This document shows positions 32,239 to 44,420 of a DNA stretch of 64,000 bases, one piece after another. The translations under genes were made by a program, and so were the position numbers. Positions within the stretch are counted from its first letter, which is position 1. Every line of letters starts with the position of its first letter. The stretch spans positions 2,897,517-2,961,516 of the forward strand of contig CM070598.1 in NCBI GenBank assembly GCA_036346395.1. Reading direction: 5' to 3'. Source of the stretch: Hsuehochloa calcarea (taxonomy: Eukaryota > Streptophyta > Magnoliopsida > Poales > Poaceae). Under the pieces are notes generated by a model. It was not told the origin of the DNA. It saw only the letters and a program-made list of their open reading frames with translations, and made no database searches.

Positions 32239-33750
32239 AGTGGTATCAGAGCTACAGTTCTTCGGTGAGAGTTTCTGTTTTCTAGTAGTAGATTCGTTTT
32301 TCGTACCTAGAGTCCAGAAAATTGCCAAAAGAAAAAAATTCATCTATCATCCATACCAAGCCCTTTGAGCCTTTGCAATTATTTTCTTTTCAGTTTGCTT
32401 GTTGAATATTTAGTTACATTGTCGTGTCTAGTTGCTGATCTTTTGTTCTAGTTATTGTCTAGTTGGTCGTTGTCTAGATTGCTTCTCGTGTTTTTCCTTT
32501 GCGTCGCTTAATCGTTCTTTTAGGGTTCTTAGTTTTTGCATCTAAAACAGAAAATTCATGGGTTAGAACTCCTCTAATCTGCACCAAAAAAGAGAGAGAA
32601 CACTTTGCTGTATTCGCGACTTGTTGAAAACCCTAGAGCCGGCAAAAAAATATATAGACGGAGAAAGAGGCCGCCACACAAAACAAAAGCCGTGGTAGAA
32701 AAAAGAAAAAAAACAATCTTACACCAAATCCAGTGAAAATTGGTGGAGCCCTTCTACATATAGCCACAATCTTGCATAAAAAAATTCAGTAAGATTAGCC
32801 CACGGAATCAAAAGATATAGCAATTTAAAGATTGAAACCGAGTCGGTTTCGGTCCGAAATCTGATTCCGTTTCCGAGAGACCTTCAGTAAAACGGGCATA
32901 ACTTTTACATATGGTGTCCGATTTGGATGTTCTTGGACTCGTTGGAAAGCTAACAACGAGACGCATACTTTCCACTTAATGCACTAGTCTCCCTCCAGGG
33001 AGCCCAAAATCGGTCATTTTCGGCTCTGAATTCGCGCCACAAGTTTTCGGTTTCGGTTTTTGCCGTTTCTTTCAGTCTTCCCTTCAGAATTTGGGGTTTG
33101 CCTCAACTGCAAAGTTATAAATCTCATCTAAACCTTTCAAACGAGTATATATAAGCCATATAAAACTTTGCTTTTTCATCTCTCGAGACTAACTATTGTT
33201 TTCTGCTTAAACTAAAGGGTTGTTATGCTGCACGTTATTCCGTTTTTGTGCTCTACATCGTGTGAACCATCTTGTGCCCTACAAAGAAGTTTGAGTAGTT
33301 GGTTAGCGTCTCTCCTAGCACTTGTTGTGAGGTTTTCCATTGCTTACATCAAGTCACTTTTATCTTTGCGTGTGCGTACATACACATCTCTTAGTGGGGC
33401 TTTGATTAGCTAAACTTTGATTAGACTAGGATCAACACTTGTGACTAGTACTTTGAACTGCTTTTCAACTTTGCATGCTGAATTGAATAATTGCTATTCC
33501 TTTGCTACATACTAGCCTTCCGAGCTCCACTTCCTACTAACTCAGCAGGTGCCGTTCCTCGCAATCGTTGGGCTAATCACAAGTGAGAGTATCACGAACC
33601 AGCCACCGGTTGTACCACTTCTTTGCTGCATTGGTAAGAACTAGTAAGAACTTGGTAAGGTGTTGTGAGAGAGCAACTGTTGAAGCGCCAAAACCTAGTA
33701 GTTGATAGGAGCATATACACTGTGATTTGTTTCCTCGTTTTCTACTAACA

Positions 33751-35202
33751 ATGACAGGTTGGTTGAAGTTGATAGATTACGATCACATCACGGGCAGATT
33801 TGAACTCAAAGGTAAACAACTACCATTATGGATCATGCCACTCACCGCTGAGAGTACATCGTTGGACTATTTCATATGGGTTACTATGTTGGAAAACTAC
33901 TTTGAAAGACATGACCTTGATCCTTATGAGAAGATGAGAAGGGCAAGGACGGCGCTGATCGGTGATGTTCAACATTGGTGGTCGAATATCGAGTACCACT
34001 TCATGTACACATAGGAGCAGATGAAGAAGAAATTGCAATGTCGTTTTGTCGTTTTGTACCTCCACCACCCACGGTCACAAGCGAGGTGCAACATAAGGTA
34101 ACTGAAAATGCTAATATTATTTTGCCTCCCACTCCATCCACAGATACCGCCGAGACGCTTGAAGAGATGAAGGATGATCTGGCACATCTTATGTCATCAG
34201 AGGAGAAGTTTGAGGTACCTCAAGATGTCGAGGAGGACAATAATGACAAAGTTACCGATTTGATGTTACAGCATGACATAGAGCAGCCTTGTGAGTATAT
34301 ACCTGTTGTAGTGCAATCTTTTGATATTCCTTATGTTAACTTGAACGAACCATGTGCTAATCTGAAGTCACATAATTTCGCACAGGTCGAATTAATTACA
34401 CATAAGGAAGTACTTGATAGAATATCCACTTCTGATGCGTTGTGTTATATCATTCTTAATGAGCCTGTTAGTTTGGAATGTGCTATGAAGAAAGTTTCTG
34501 AACTTTCATCGCTAAATTCTCTATCTAGCACCTACACCTCTTGCTTTTAAATTAGTTGGAGATTATGGTGTAGACAATCAATTTATGGTATATCGAATAT
34601 GCATAACTTGTGATCACATGGATGAATTGAATTTTGTTGTTTTAAACAATAATTATTGTGTGCTGAATCTTGTTCATTATGAGAGAAAAATAAAACTTAG
34701 TGATCATTCAATCCCTATGTGTTCGCCTCTTATTGCACCAAATAGAATTGACAATGTGCATAATAATGTTGAAGTATGGAAGAACTTTCAAATCTTTTCA
34801 CCCTTGCTAGATGAATTTGCTAACACTCAATTGAAATATGATTATATGAATGAATTTTGTTTGATTCCAAAAGTGCTAGATTTGCCCTTATGTGCTATCA
34901 CTGCAAGTTTACAAATTCAGAGATTTGAACTGCATAAATGCTTCACTTACATTTGCAAAACTAGTTGCAATAATTGCTATGTGAGAACTTTTGTTTTGAT
35001 CATTCACATATATGATTACTCTTGGGTTAATAATACAATGATCTTTTATAATCGCTGTTATCGTCTAACATTAATTGTGCAACAACGAAGAACCGTTAAA
35101 ATAGATGATATATACATATACCATGCATACACCTTGGCTTCTTTGTTACCCTATTTTCAGCTTATCAAAAGCCGAGGACGGCTTTGTTTTCAAGAAAGGG
35201 AG
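33751..35202 (+). pseudogene. Gag-like relic and unassigned frames of the 4.9-kb element
   Basis: From ATG 33751 a short frame ends near 34014 and looks like a retrotransposon gag core (FIWVTMLENYFERHDLDP then ALIGDVQHWWSNIE). A second frame (to 34550) is acidic and Glu-rich. A third (34585 to the right LTR) is Asn/Tyr-rich and ends near RGRLCFQEREDDEDMTP, running into the LTR. The last two are not recognised. Two stops separate the pieces, so they may be parts of one former gag-like reading frame. Confidence 0.5.
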
Positions 35203-35204
35203 GA

Positions 35205-36174
35205 TGATGAGGACATGACCCCTATGGATATAACTATATTTGCTATGCTTGTTGTTCCAAGTAGAAGAGCTCGTACGCTTCACTTAAATTATCAGGTGAG
35301 CTTGTTTTTAGGAGTATTTTTATATTATATGAACTATATGATGCTACCTAATGATAAAATATATATATGTGCAGCACCATGTCACTTTTGGTCCAAGACA
35401 AGCAAGCAGTTCGAGCTGGACCCGTTCTGGAATCCAGTTCGGCCTCCGGAATCAGCCTGACAGCACCAACTTAAAACAGATATAACTTTTACAAACGGAG
35501 TCCGATTTGGGTGTTCTTGGGCTTGTTGGAAAGCTAACGACGATATCTTTCCAACGGATCCAGCCTCACCTCCAAATTCCTTCTGTAGACTTCGGAATCG
35601 TCAAAAGAAAGTGCTATATCACCAATTTGGGCCGATTTGGGCCTTGTAATCGTACCGGAATTGGCCCATATGCCGCCGGCCCACCTGGGGGTGTGATTAC
35701 TGTTCACATGAACAGTAATTCGTGCCTTTAGTCCTACCCTCTATTTCTTTTAGATTTGTGGCTCCTCATCCCCTATTTAAGGAGGACGCACCCCCTCTAG
35801 TTTCCTTGGATTTTGTTTAGTTAAAAGTTAGCTACATTGCAACTTCGTGTATTGGCTTGTGTCGACTAGACCAACCCTGAATACCACTTCGGAATCCCAA
35901 CTTTATCAAATATTTCAATCCTATTTGCAATACATGAGATTGCATTTTACCTTGTTTTTGTGTGCTTCTTTGGTGTATGCAGGAATTGATCTTCGTGATC
36001 AGGTCATCCGGGTATTCGTGCACGGTTGATAACGACTTGTCGAGCAGTTCAGCAATTACGTGGTTTCGAGCCTTGCGTGTTCGTAGCCAGGATCGTGAGA
36101 GTTGAGCGACGACAACCGAACTTATCGTTCTCATCGAAAGATCGGGCCAATAAATCAAACCTTAGGGTTCATCA
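35205..36174 (+). repeat. Right LTR of the 4.9-kb element
   Basis: 970 bp. Preceded by a purine tract (GAAAGGGAGGA) and followed by the GAGAC target duplication. Confidence 0.93.
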
Positions 36175-36819
36175 GAGACCATGGAGTGAGTGTCGACAGG
36201 GGTATGCAAGGCTTGCAAGCGGTCATACCGGTATGGTCCAAGATGTCTGGAGTATACTGCCGCTGAGAGAGGAACATGCTGCCATCACGACGACCAACGG
36301 AAACACCCAGAAAATGATGAACTAGACCGAGATCCTTCATAGGAAAAGCCTGCTGGAGGGAGGCAACCACCTGGCTGAGCACACGGTCCAAAGAAGCAGT
36401 CAACACAATATCGTCCACATAGAGTAGCAGGTAGACAGTGTTACCGCCTCGATGAGACACAAAGAGGGAGGTGTCGGACTTTGCCTCCAAAAATCCGAGG
36501 TTCAGCAAGAAAGCCGCAAAACAGCTATATCAGGGCGCCTGTTTGAGACCGTAGAGAGACTTGTTGAGGCGGCAAACGTAATCTGGGTGAGATGAATCCA
36601 TAAATCCAGCCGGTTGCGAACATAAGACAGTCCCCGAGAGTGTGCCATGAAGAAACACATTCTTAACATCCAGCTGGTGGATAGGCCAATCCCGGGATAG
36701 GGCCAGAGAGAGAACTGTGCGAATAGTGACCGGCTTGACGACTGGACTGAAACTCTCATCAAAATCAACACCAAGACGTTGTGTGAAACCACGAAGAACC
36801 CATCGAGCCTTATAGCGGG
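36175..36819 (-). pseudogene. RT part of the old Copia element
   Basis: The minus strand from about 36818 gives RYKARWVLRGFTQRLG, SPVVKPVTIRTVLSLALS, HQLDVKNVFLHGTL and LNKSLYGLKQAP. After one frameshift near 36520 it continues FLEAKSDTSLFV, the catalytic VYLLLYVDDIVLTA and PMKDLGLVHHFLGVSV. It stops where the 4.9-kb element inserted; the sequence resumes at 31269. Confidence 0.88.
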
Positions 36820-37287
36820 TGTTGACAATCAAATCACCGATCTTATAAAAATATATAAAAAATAGAGAAAAATGATGCGTATCTCCTGGAAGAAAATGGG
36901 ATCGCTCTTTATTACTATGAGCTGTCTGTTTACAAGGAATGCATAGGATCAGGCAAAGGACAAATCCTAGTTACACTGAGTATGATGTTGGCTATACTAC
37001 TGAAATAGACCAAAAGTATGAATCTAATGCCAATAGCCTCCTGTCTTTCTCTTCGCCCCCCTTGATCCTTCCATGCTCCATCTTTAAATAGCTTTCGAAG
37101 AGGTGTCAGTTGTTTCTGGAGAAGACGCCTGTGCGAAGCGTTGCGTCTGGTCAGAGGGAGGTGGCAGTTGATTAAAGTATCAACTGCTGTGCGGTTAAAT
37201 GTCGATGAAACATTCAACAATTAGTCAGTGTCTTAGGATTATGTAACGTCGCGTGGTATGGAGTATACAACACGTGTTCCATTCATC
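36820..37287 (-). repeat. Truncated Gypsy LTR inside the Copia element
   Basis: Matches the first two thirds of the LTRs at 54446-55157 and 62312-63007 (from TGTTGACAATCAAATC to GTTCCATTCATC), then stops abruptly at Copia gag. The remaining 230 bp or so of LTR and the Copia protease/integrase region are absent together, which fits one deletion across the junction. Confidence 0.8.
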
Positions 37288-38147
37288 GCCGGTCTTGTGG
37301 TTGTTGCCCGGGCGTGGATGGAGTTGCCCGGGCCACACCTGGATGGTGCCGGTCCAGGGGTTGTAGAAGGAGGGCGGCCAACCAGAGGTGCTGCCCCTAG
37401 AGTGACCACCTGCACCTCCACCGCCGGTCTTGTGGTTGCTGACGCCGTTTCTACAGCGACTAGAGCCGCTCCCGCCACTGTCGGTGCCACCAGAGGGAGC
37501 ACCCTGGGGCTGCCGGAGACGCCACCCCCGCCCCCAGAGACACCACCGCCGGGACCCCCATTGCCGGTAGGGGTCGTGGGGATGAGGGCTGTGGAGAGTG
37601 CGAAGGGGCATGACATCGTGATTTCTTCGAGCAGCAAATCGCAGCGGGCCTCGATGAACGAGGGGAACAGCTTTTGCTGTTTCAGCAAGGCCGCCATGTA
37701 TGCGAACTTGGTGTTCAGGCCGCGTAGAAGTGACAGAACAAGGGTGCGATCGCGCATCGGTTCGCCCAAGTCGCCGAGGGCATCGGCCATGCTCTTCAGA
37801 TTATGGCAGTAGTCGGAGATGGAGAGGTCGCCCTGGACGAAGTTGCGAAACTCCGCGTTCAGGTACAGGGCACGCGTCTCCTGGTTGCCGATGAGCTGTT
37901 GCTCGAGGTGCACCCATACGAGCCGCACTATGGAGGTAGAAGTCATCACGATCTCGAGAAGTTCAGCGGAGATGGTATCGTAGATCCATGATAGAACGAG
38001 ATAATCTATCCGGACTCAGTTTGCAACGTAGAGGTGGGCGTCGTCGGAGAGTACGTGGTCGGAGAGGGCGTACTTGCCAAGGATGACGAGGAAGAGGCCA
38101 CGCCATTTGTTGTAACTCGGAGAGGCGAGGTCGAGGACGACAGGGAC
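37288..38147 (-). pseudogene. Gag part of the old Copia element
   Basis: The minus strand shows NKWRGLFLVILGKYALSDHV, SWIYDTISAELLEIVM, VWVHLEQQLIGNQETRALYL and LKSMADALGDLGEPMRDR, then a Gly/Pro-rich tail (37560-37300). This is the UBN2/Copia gag type. One stop lies near 38020. The N-terminal part continues beyond the insertion at 42280-42053, where ALALSEAAAIASLHAQAYNV is readable. Confidence 0.85.
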
Positions 38148-38152
38148 GGGAG

Positions 38153-41100
38153 CCCGGTTTATCCGGCTTGTAATGCTTAACCATCCATTCGGTCATAGCA
38201 TCACAAAGCAGATAATCCGAGACTCGAGACATGTATACTTCCCAGAAATGCAGTATGCACACCTCTTTACAAAGTTCATGCATCAATTCCATTCATTCAC
38301 ATAGAACCGAAGCATAAACATCAATCCAAAATATAACATAAATAGAAGGTAGCAATTTACAAAAGAGAGGCCGATCGGCCAAACGACATATACATATAGA
38401 AATTGAACAGCGGAAGCAAAAGTGCCATAAGATGGCTGTAAGCAAAAGAGCCGACCAGTTTGCCCTTAACCCACAAGGCAACCGACCGGACCGCCAAGCT
38501 AGTCGCCAAACCCGAAGCACATCTCATAAAAGTGAGGCCCTTGGGGCTCACCTCCTTCCCCTGCAAACAAAAGCAGCCGGCAAAAGCCGGTGAGTACTTT
38601 GAATGTACTCGCAAGACTTACAGGTGGAGTAACAAACCTGTACATATACTACATGCAAGCTCATCGAAGTAAAGGCTGTATGTTTCATTTTAGCATAAAG
38701 CAAGTTTCCATTTGCAATAATGTAATAGATTGAAAGCAATTTAACAAATCAGTTTTTAATGTTCAAATAACCGAAAGGACAATAATACTAGCAGTAGATA
38801 GAAGACAACAACAACCTAGAAGTGACTAACCCAATAGTCACCATAACAATAGTATGAATTACCCATTCATACCAACCATGTCAAGTTTTAATTTTGAAAA
38901 CAAAGGTTGTAGTCTAACTCTTGGAAGACCTCCCCAAGCGTGTCCATAACCTAGGACGAGGCTATTCGAATAGTTTTATCCCTGCAGGGTGTACCAACTT
39001 ACCCACATGTCGGACCGCCTTTTTGCCACATGATTAAGCACACTCCCTTTGGTATGCCGGCACGGCTAAGTCCTACGAGACGTTTCCAATATTATGTATT
39101 AACCCGAGTCGCCTGTATGGATAGAAACCCATACGTTGTGTCGGGTCGTGGCCCACCTCGGACAACTACCCATCACGGGTAAAGCCTTGGACAATCTGCG
39201 GCGCCCTCGAGGTGGAGAACCTTCCGCAATCCCCACCACCGCACACCCAACACAAACACAAGAACACAGCGCATGTTTCACGCAACACACACATAAAACT
39301 TTTCCTCCTGCGACTCGGAGATAACACACGCCAAAATACTAAGTCAAGAGGGGTCCCATATATCCCTCATGTGGTTAGTACGCAATAGTGCATGGTTTAG
39401 TGTAACAAGATGTTCGATCCTTGATGACTTGGGCACCATTCCGATCACACCCAAAAACACCACACCAACATACCATTATGCTCAAGTCCAAATCAGTTTT
39501 CATTTTCAGTTTTTGATTTGCAAAATTAATAAAGCACCAAGTGCTGGACATAATGGAAAAATAATAATTTTTGTGTGATCAAGACCATCGACTAAGTCGA
39601 TGGTCGCCCAAAGCTACCGAACTAAGCATGGCTAAGCATTTTCCAATCGGAAGCTACTAAGTGATCCAAGTCCCTCCATCGGACTCCGACCACAGCAAAT
39701 AACCTAAGCTCATAGTAGTAGAGGATAAACAAGTCCTACAGAGTATGCAACTATAGGACACTAACCATAATTTGACAACAAAATAGCAATGCATACATAC
39801 GAGTTGAAATCAATATAGTAGACTGGAAAAATAATAGGATTAACATGATCAAACTGCTTGCCTGCTTGTCGTGGGTCGATGTGTTCTTGAGGTCAACAAT
39901 ATTGTCGATGTGCTCTTCGGATCCTAACGAGAAGGCGAAAAGCAACCAATAAGAACAAATAAAATACAAAGACTCAACAGCAAACCTTCTCCAAAATTTT
40001 TGAAAATCTTACCGAAGCAAGGTACTGATTTATAAAGAATGTAGCAACAAGAATCGATTGATTTGGATTCTTAATGCCAAAGATACGATCAAAAGAAGTC
40101 CTACGACCAGGTAGAGGTCGTAGCCGAACCTATGACTGAACCATAGTCGGGGAAGGATTTACGACCAGATAGTGGTCGTAGAAGGACGTACGACTGGGTA
40201 CTAGTCGTAGATAGACCTACGACTTGGTACACGTCGTAGAAGTACTTATGACCCGGACATAGTCGTAGTAAGACTTACGACGAGGTACAGGCCACGACAT
40301 AGCTTTCGATTGGGCAAAGGTCGCAGAAGGACTTACGATCACGCCATAGTCGTAGTGAGACTAACGACTACGGGGGTGATTGTAGGAGAACTTACAATCA
40401 CTCGTAGGCCTTTCCCTTACAATTATAAGGTCTGGGGACTACGCGACGACCTATTTACCCACCAACAATACTGCACCAGGTCGAAACGACCAAACTACAG
40501 TAACTGGTCGAAATTCCGACCACGAGACAGCGCCAACCAAGGGCGGGGTTGAGTGTCTAAAGGTTTAACGTTTTGCCCTGCGGTCAGTACTGGTCGAAGT
40601 ATGGCTGCAACAGTGGTACGACCACGGAGTGCGGCCAAACAGGTATGGCTCGGGAGAACTCCCGAACGGCCAATACCAAAGGGCAATGAGAACACACCTA
40701 AGCTCCTATAGGGCAACGCGAAAGTACCTGAGCTGAAGAACGACCAGAGTCCCACGGAGTGGCTCCGGAGACGAGCGTCCGAAAGGCTGCGGTAAGGTCC
40801 TCACTGGGCCACAGTGACCTGGGCACAGAGAGAACCAAACCGGGTGAGAGTTAAGCTCCAAAGAGTAAAGGGGGAGTAGAGGGGGCGAAGACTTGAAGAA
40901 GAAAACCCCCGTTGCACCGCCTCCACCGAAGCTCCACACTCAACAATGTCGGTCGAAGAGAGTGCGAGGGTCTGCAGCTCAAGCAAGAGGGTGAGTGCTA
41001 GCTGGAGTTGCAGAAGTGCTAAAGGAAGCGAAGAGTGAAGCACAAAGGGGTTTAAATAGGGCGATGGCAGAGAGCAACGGCGGTTTCGGTCGGGTCAACA

Positions 41101-42047
41101 ACGCCATGAGAGCACTTGAGAGCGGCGTGGCGGTTGAGTCATGGCCTACTGAGGTAGGAGTGCGACAGGCATTTAATGCGCTCAGAGCTAGCCGTTTAAA
41201 GGTGGACATAGAGTGGACTGCACGCCACCGCTTTTCTCCTCTGCGCACGCCATGGCAGGGGCTCACGCTGCGCGCGGACAGAGGAAGGGGACGACTCGTT
41301 GGTCGTCGGATTGGAATCGAGCAGTGGGCTAGATCGAGCGATTGAAACGATCCCATCGTTCGACGGTCGAGGATCGTTCGATCCGATCCAACTACCGAGT
41401 CGACGCGGGCGGTTCACAACGACTCCATTCGTTCGGTGGTCGAAGGCGTGCGATACCGATCCAACGGCTCACGACCCTAGCGCCGAACGACCGAGTTGGT
41501 ACCGTTAGTGGGTGGACGCGCGCCGTGGCTCGAGCCCGAGTCCGACTTAAACCCAAGGAACGGTGAAAACTAGTTAGGGTTTGAATTTGAATCTTGATTT
41601 TGGAGAATTATTTAAGGTAGCAAACAAGCTCCAAAAATTATGAAATTTTAACTGGAGTTTGCTGACGACCGGAGGAACCTTTCACAAAATTTTCAGAGGT
41701 TTTCATACACCGAATTTTCCCCCCAGAAATTCCAGAAGAGGGGAAATAGGGTTTGACCAAATTTGACTTGCCTCCAACAATTATCAAATAATTTCTAAAA
41801 ATCATGAGATAATTCAGATGTGTTGCTAAGCCTCCCTAGAACTCTGGAGAAATATCTCCAAGGGTTTGGTATAAAATCTAAGACAAGGAGGTTTTTGATT
41901 AGAGTCGAATGAGGATTTGAATTTGATCTTCCCTAATCCTTTTAAAAGAATTACAAAAATGACCAGGGGTTTCAAGATGCAAGAAAAGTTTTAATTTCTC
42001 CTGATTTTCTTACACTTGAAACACAAATCCATTTTTGGGATGTTACA
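38153..42047 (+). mobile_element. 3.9-kb solo-LTR-like insertion
   Basis: A perfect 5-bp duplication GGGAG flanks it (38148-38152 and 42048-42052), and removing it restores Copia gag in frame. The right end is GGGATGTTACA. On the left, a TG start (TGTAATGCTTAACC) occurs at 38169 after 16 extra bases. No coding region or internal LTR repeat was found, so a long solo LTR is the simplest reading. Its first 1.2 kb reappears in inverted orientation at about 53020-54276. Confidence 0.7.
40095..40410 (+). repeat. Minisatellite of about 31-bp units with internal inverted repeats
   Basis: About ten degenerate units. Most follow the pattern TACGACY, then 8-9 variable bases, then RGTCGTAG, then about 8 bases (often AAGGACT or TAGACCT). 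Each unit could fold into a small hairpin. In several units the two arms change together (CGACT with AGTCG; CGACC with GGTCG). Confidence 0.85.
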
Positions 42048-42291
42048 GGGAGTCTTGATGTTGAGGACGTTGTATGCCTGAGCATGGAGGGAAGCAATGG
42101 CGGCTGCCTCAGAGAGGGCCAGTGCCTGCGCGGCCCCCTGCTCGTGGTGCGCGGCGGCGGCTGCAGCCTCCTGCTCGCGTCATGTGGAGATGGCCTGCTA
42201 CTCGCGGCGTGCGGCGGCAGCGGTGTCGTCTTCACCGGCTATGGCGGCGGGATTAGCGGAAGGGTGCGGTCGCAGGAGCAATCCGCTCTGA

Positions 42292-42395
42292 TATCAAGAG
42301 AGAGTGAAATATTTGAAGTAATTACACACTGTAGGTATCTCACACCGAAGAACCAGAAACCAAATAATCTAACCGAAACCGAAGAATCTCACACA
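42292..42395 (-). repeat. 5' LTR of the old Copia element, short
   Basis: Shares AGAGAGAGTGAAATATTT and AATTACACA and the GAAGAATCT motif with the 30302-30549 LTR, and lies next to GCTCTGATATCA, the reverse of a TATCAGAGC primer-binding site. Confidence 0.6.
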
Positions 42396-42962
42396 AATGA
42401 CTGGCCATATGTCCATATGCTAAGTAATGGTAAGGTTAACCCGGAGAAAAGGTATTTGCACTCCATGTCTCCAGCCACGAAGAATTCAGAAACAGGAAAA
42501 GAACACGATAAAAATCTTCTTGCCGACTTGAGTGCATGCAGCCATTAGGCACCAGCACAGTGTCGGCTGACTCTCCAGTCTCCAGGTCTGAATTTTTGTT
42601 CTTGTCTTTGGAAGAAATGCAAGTCTGAAACGAATGCGATGGACTGACTGACTGCCCAACGACGATCGACCGGACCTCCGGTTCCCGCACAGCTACAACC
42701 GCCGTCTGCCGCAAATAAATTCGTGTCGGCTTCTCTGCTCTGCTCTGCACGTGTATTCTGACCCGCCATGGCTGTTTCGCTGTGCACTGTTGCAGCCATG
42801 GGCCTCACGTGCTTCTGCCTTAGCCGGTGCCTAGTTGAGGCGATATTTCGTATTCGTGCAGGCATTGGACTGTTTTATACGAAAATCCTGCTTTACCAGC
42901 CAGTTGGTCTCCGATTAACTTGCGAAAACCGCTGCAAGTCCGAGTTGTTGTAAATAATGCGA

Positions 42963-43088
42963 TTTTAGCAAATATTTATAAACTATTTTAGCATAATTAG
43001 CAATATCTAAAGCATAATTTTAGTATTTTAGCAAATATTTATAAACTATTTTAGCATAATTAGCAATATCTAAAGCATAATTTTAGCA
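42963..43088 (+). repeat. 63-bp tandem duplication
   Basis: Two essentially identical AT-rich units starting ATTTTAGCAAATATTTATAA. The near-zero divergence suggests a recent slip, or an assembly duplication. Confidence 0.92.
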
Positions 43089-44383
43089 GCTTATAATTGA
43101 CAAAAAAGACATATAAATATGTAATTTCTGCATGTCAATTATACAGGATAATATGCTTAAAAGATAGAACAAGTGGACATTATAAACCAGCATAATGCTC
43201 AGATTTAAGATTTTGGTTATTGCTCTCAGATGTAGAGTTACACAAGATTTAATCTTGGCATTCTAACTACTTATACCAATACTCTTCACTAATTGAATAT
43301 GACCACAAAATTCAGATTATCTGCTCTTAACAATGCTATACTAAGTTGTCAAATTATTATCTCATAAACAGCAATATTAATAAGCTAACTCACAAACTGA
43401 AGTTTATAAGTCTGTCAACTTACAGAGAGTAAAGGAATAATAGTTCAACTAATCAACTCAATTCAGTAAATGCAAAGTAACCAAACCACCTGATAATAAT
43501 ATAGCCGAACACATATATAGTTCAAATCTGAACATGCTATCACTTCAATTTCAGTATATGACAATTATCCTCATTGAGTGTTTAAACCGAGCCCACTAAT
43601 ATTACTTGCAAAGTCTCCCAGTACTAGACTAAATCACATAATGAAATTGACTAACACAACACATAATGCTCAGTAATGCAACAAGAAATCAAAGATACTC
43701 ATAATGTGGTTGGCACTCAAAGCCACCAAGAAAGAACCAGACAAAATACGTCAAAAGACGTTGTCTCATAAAATCAATTACGTCGTTGTGCCACAAATAC
43801 CAGATAAGGTTGACGGAGATACAATACCACTCTTTGCTCTTCGGGACACACGGAAACAACAAAGCCGAGGTACAAGATGTGCCGCACAAAAACCACCAAA
43901 ATGCACCGGCCAAAATGCACCCGAGAGCACTAGTCACCAAGAATCAAACTGATATTCTTCTTCCTCCCTGAGATCAAACCAAAGGCCAGTCGAACCAATC
44001 CTCTAAAGAAAAACCCAAATTCCCTCACTCCAATCTCAACATAGAGATAGGGCAAGAGACCAGACCGGACTTGCTATAGAAGGAAGGGTTGGACCTTACT
44101 GCCTACTGAACCAAGACGAGCAAGGCAACGCAGTAGCCCAAGGATCCAAGACGAGTCCAAACAGGATGGAAGGTTTCTAAACCTTCTCCCTCTCCTCCCC
44201 CCTCAATGACAGGTGGGTCCAGTTATTTTCCTTTTCTATCTCTTATTTCTTTTCTCTAATTAGGAAATTCCGAAAAACCATCGAAATATACAACACGAGT
44301 ATCTTGCAAAATTAAACCAACAAAACGAACCTTTCATTTCCAGAATATATACAATGTAAAATAGCCGTGACATTTGCGTTGAA

Positions 44384-44386
<3 letters not shown>

Positions 44387-44416
<30 letters not shown>
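44387..44416 (+). repeat. GA dinucleotide microsatellite
   Basis: Fifteen uninterrupted AG units. Confidence 0.95.

Positions 44417-44420
<4 letters not shown>

Larger units (their letters stand above)
31270..36174 (+). mobile_element. Non-autonomous LTR retrotransposon, 4.9 kb, nested in the Copia element
   Basis: Two LTRs of 969 and 970 bp (31270-32238 and 35205-36174) begin TGATGAGGAC and end TTCATCA. The target duplication GAGAC is perfect (31265-31269 and 36175-36179). The initiator-Met type primer-binding site TGGTATCAGAGC starts at 32241, and a purine tract precedes 35205. The interior has a short gag-like relic and open frames of unknown nature but no RT, integrase or protease, so it depended on another element. 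Confidence 0.93.
30302..42395 (-). mobile_element. Old antisense Copia element with nested insertions
   Basis: Reading the minus strand from the right: a short 5' LTR (about 42292-42395), a primer-binding-like TGATATCAGAGC, the gag start (42280-42053), gag (38147-37288), RT (36819-36175), RNase H (31269-30550), a polypurine tract, and the 3' LTR (about 30302-30549). Three foreign pieces split it: 31270-36174, 36820-37287 and 38153-42047. Rejoining the flanks restores Copia order, although protease and integrase are missing. LTR ends are approximate because the two LTRs differ by internal expansions of a GAAGAGTCTAACA motif. Confidence 0.8.

Noticed and set aside
34585..35460. 291-residue plus-strand frame as a possible host gene
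   Set aside because: It lies inside the 4.9-kb LTR element and runs into its right LTR; part of the element.
40095..40410. CRISPR-like appearance of regularly spaced palindromic repeats
   Set aside because: The units are contiguous and degenerate, there are no unique spacers, and the host is a plant retroelement; it is a minisatellite.
43689..43952. Hydrophobic minus-strand frame
   Set aside because: Short, without homologue by eye, in gene-poor sequence; not supported.
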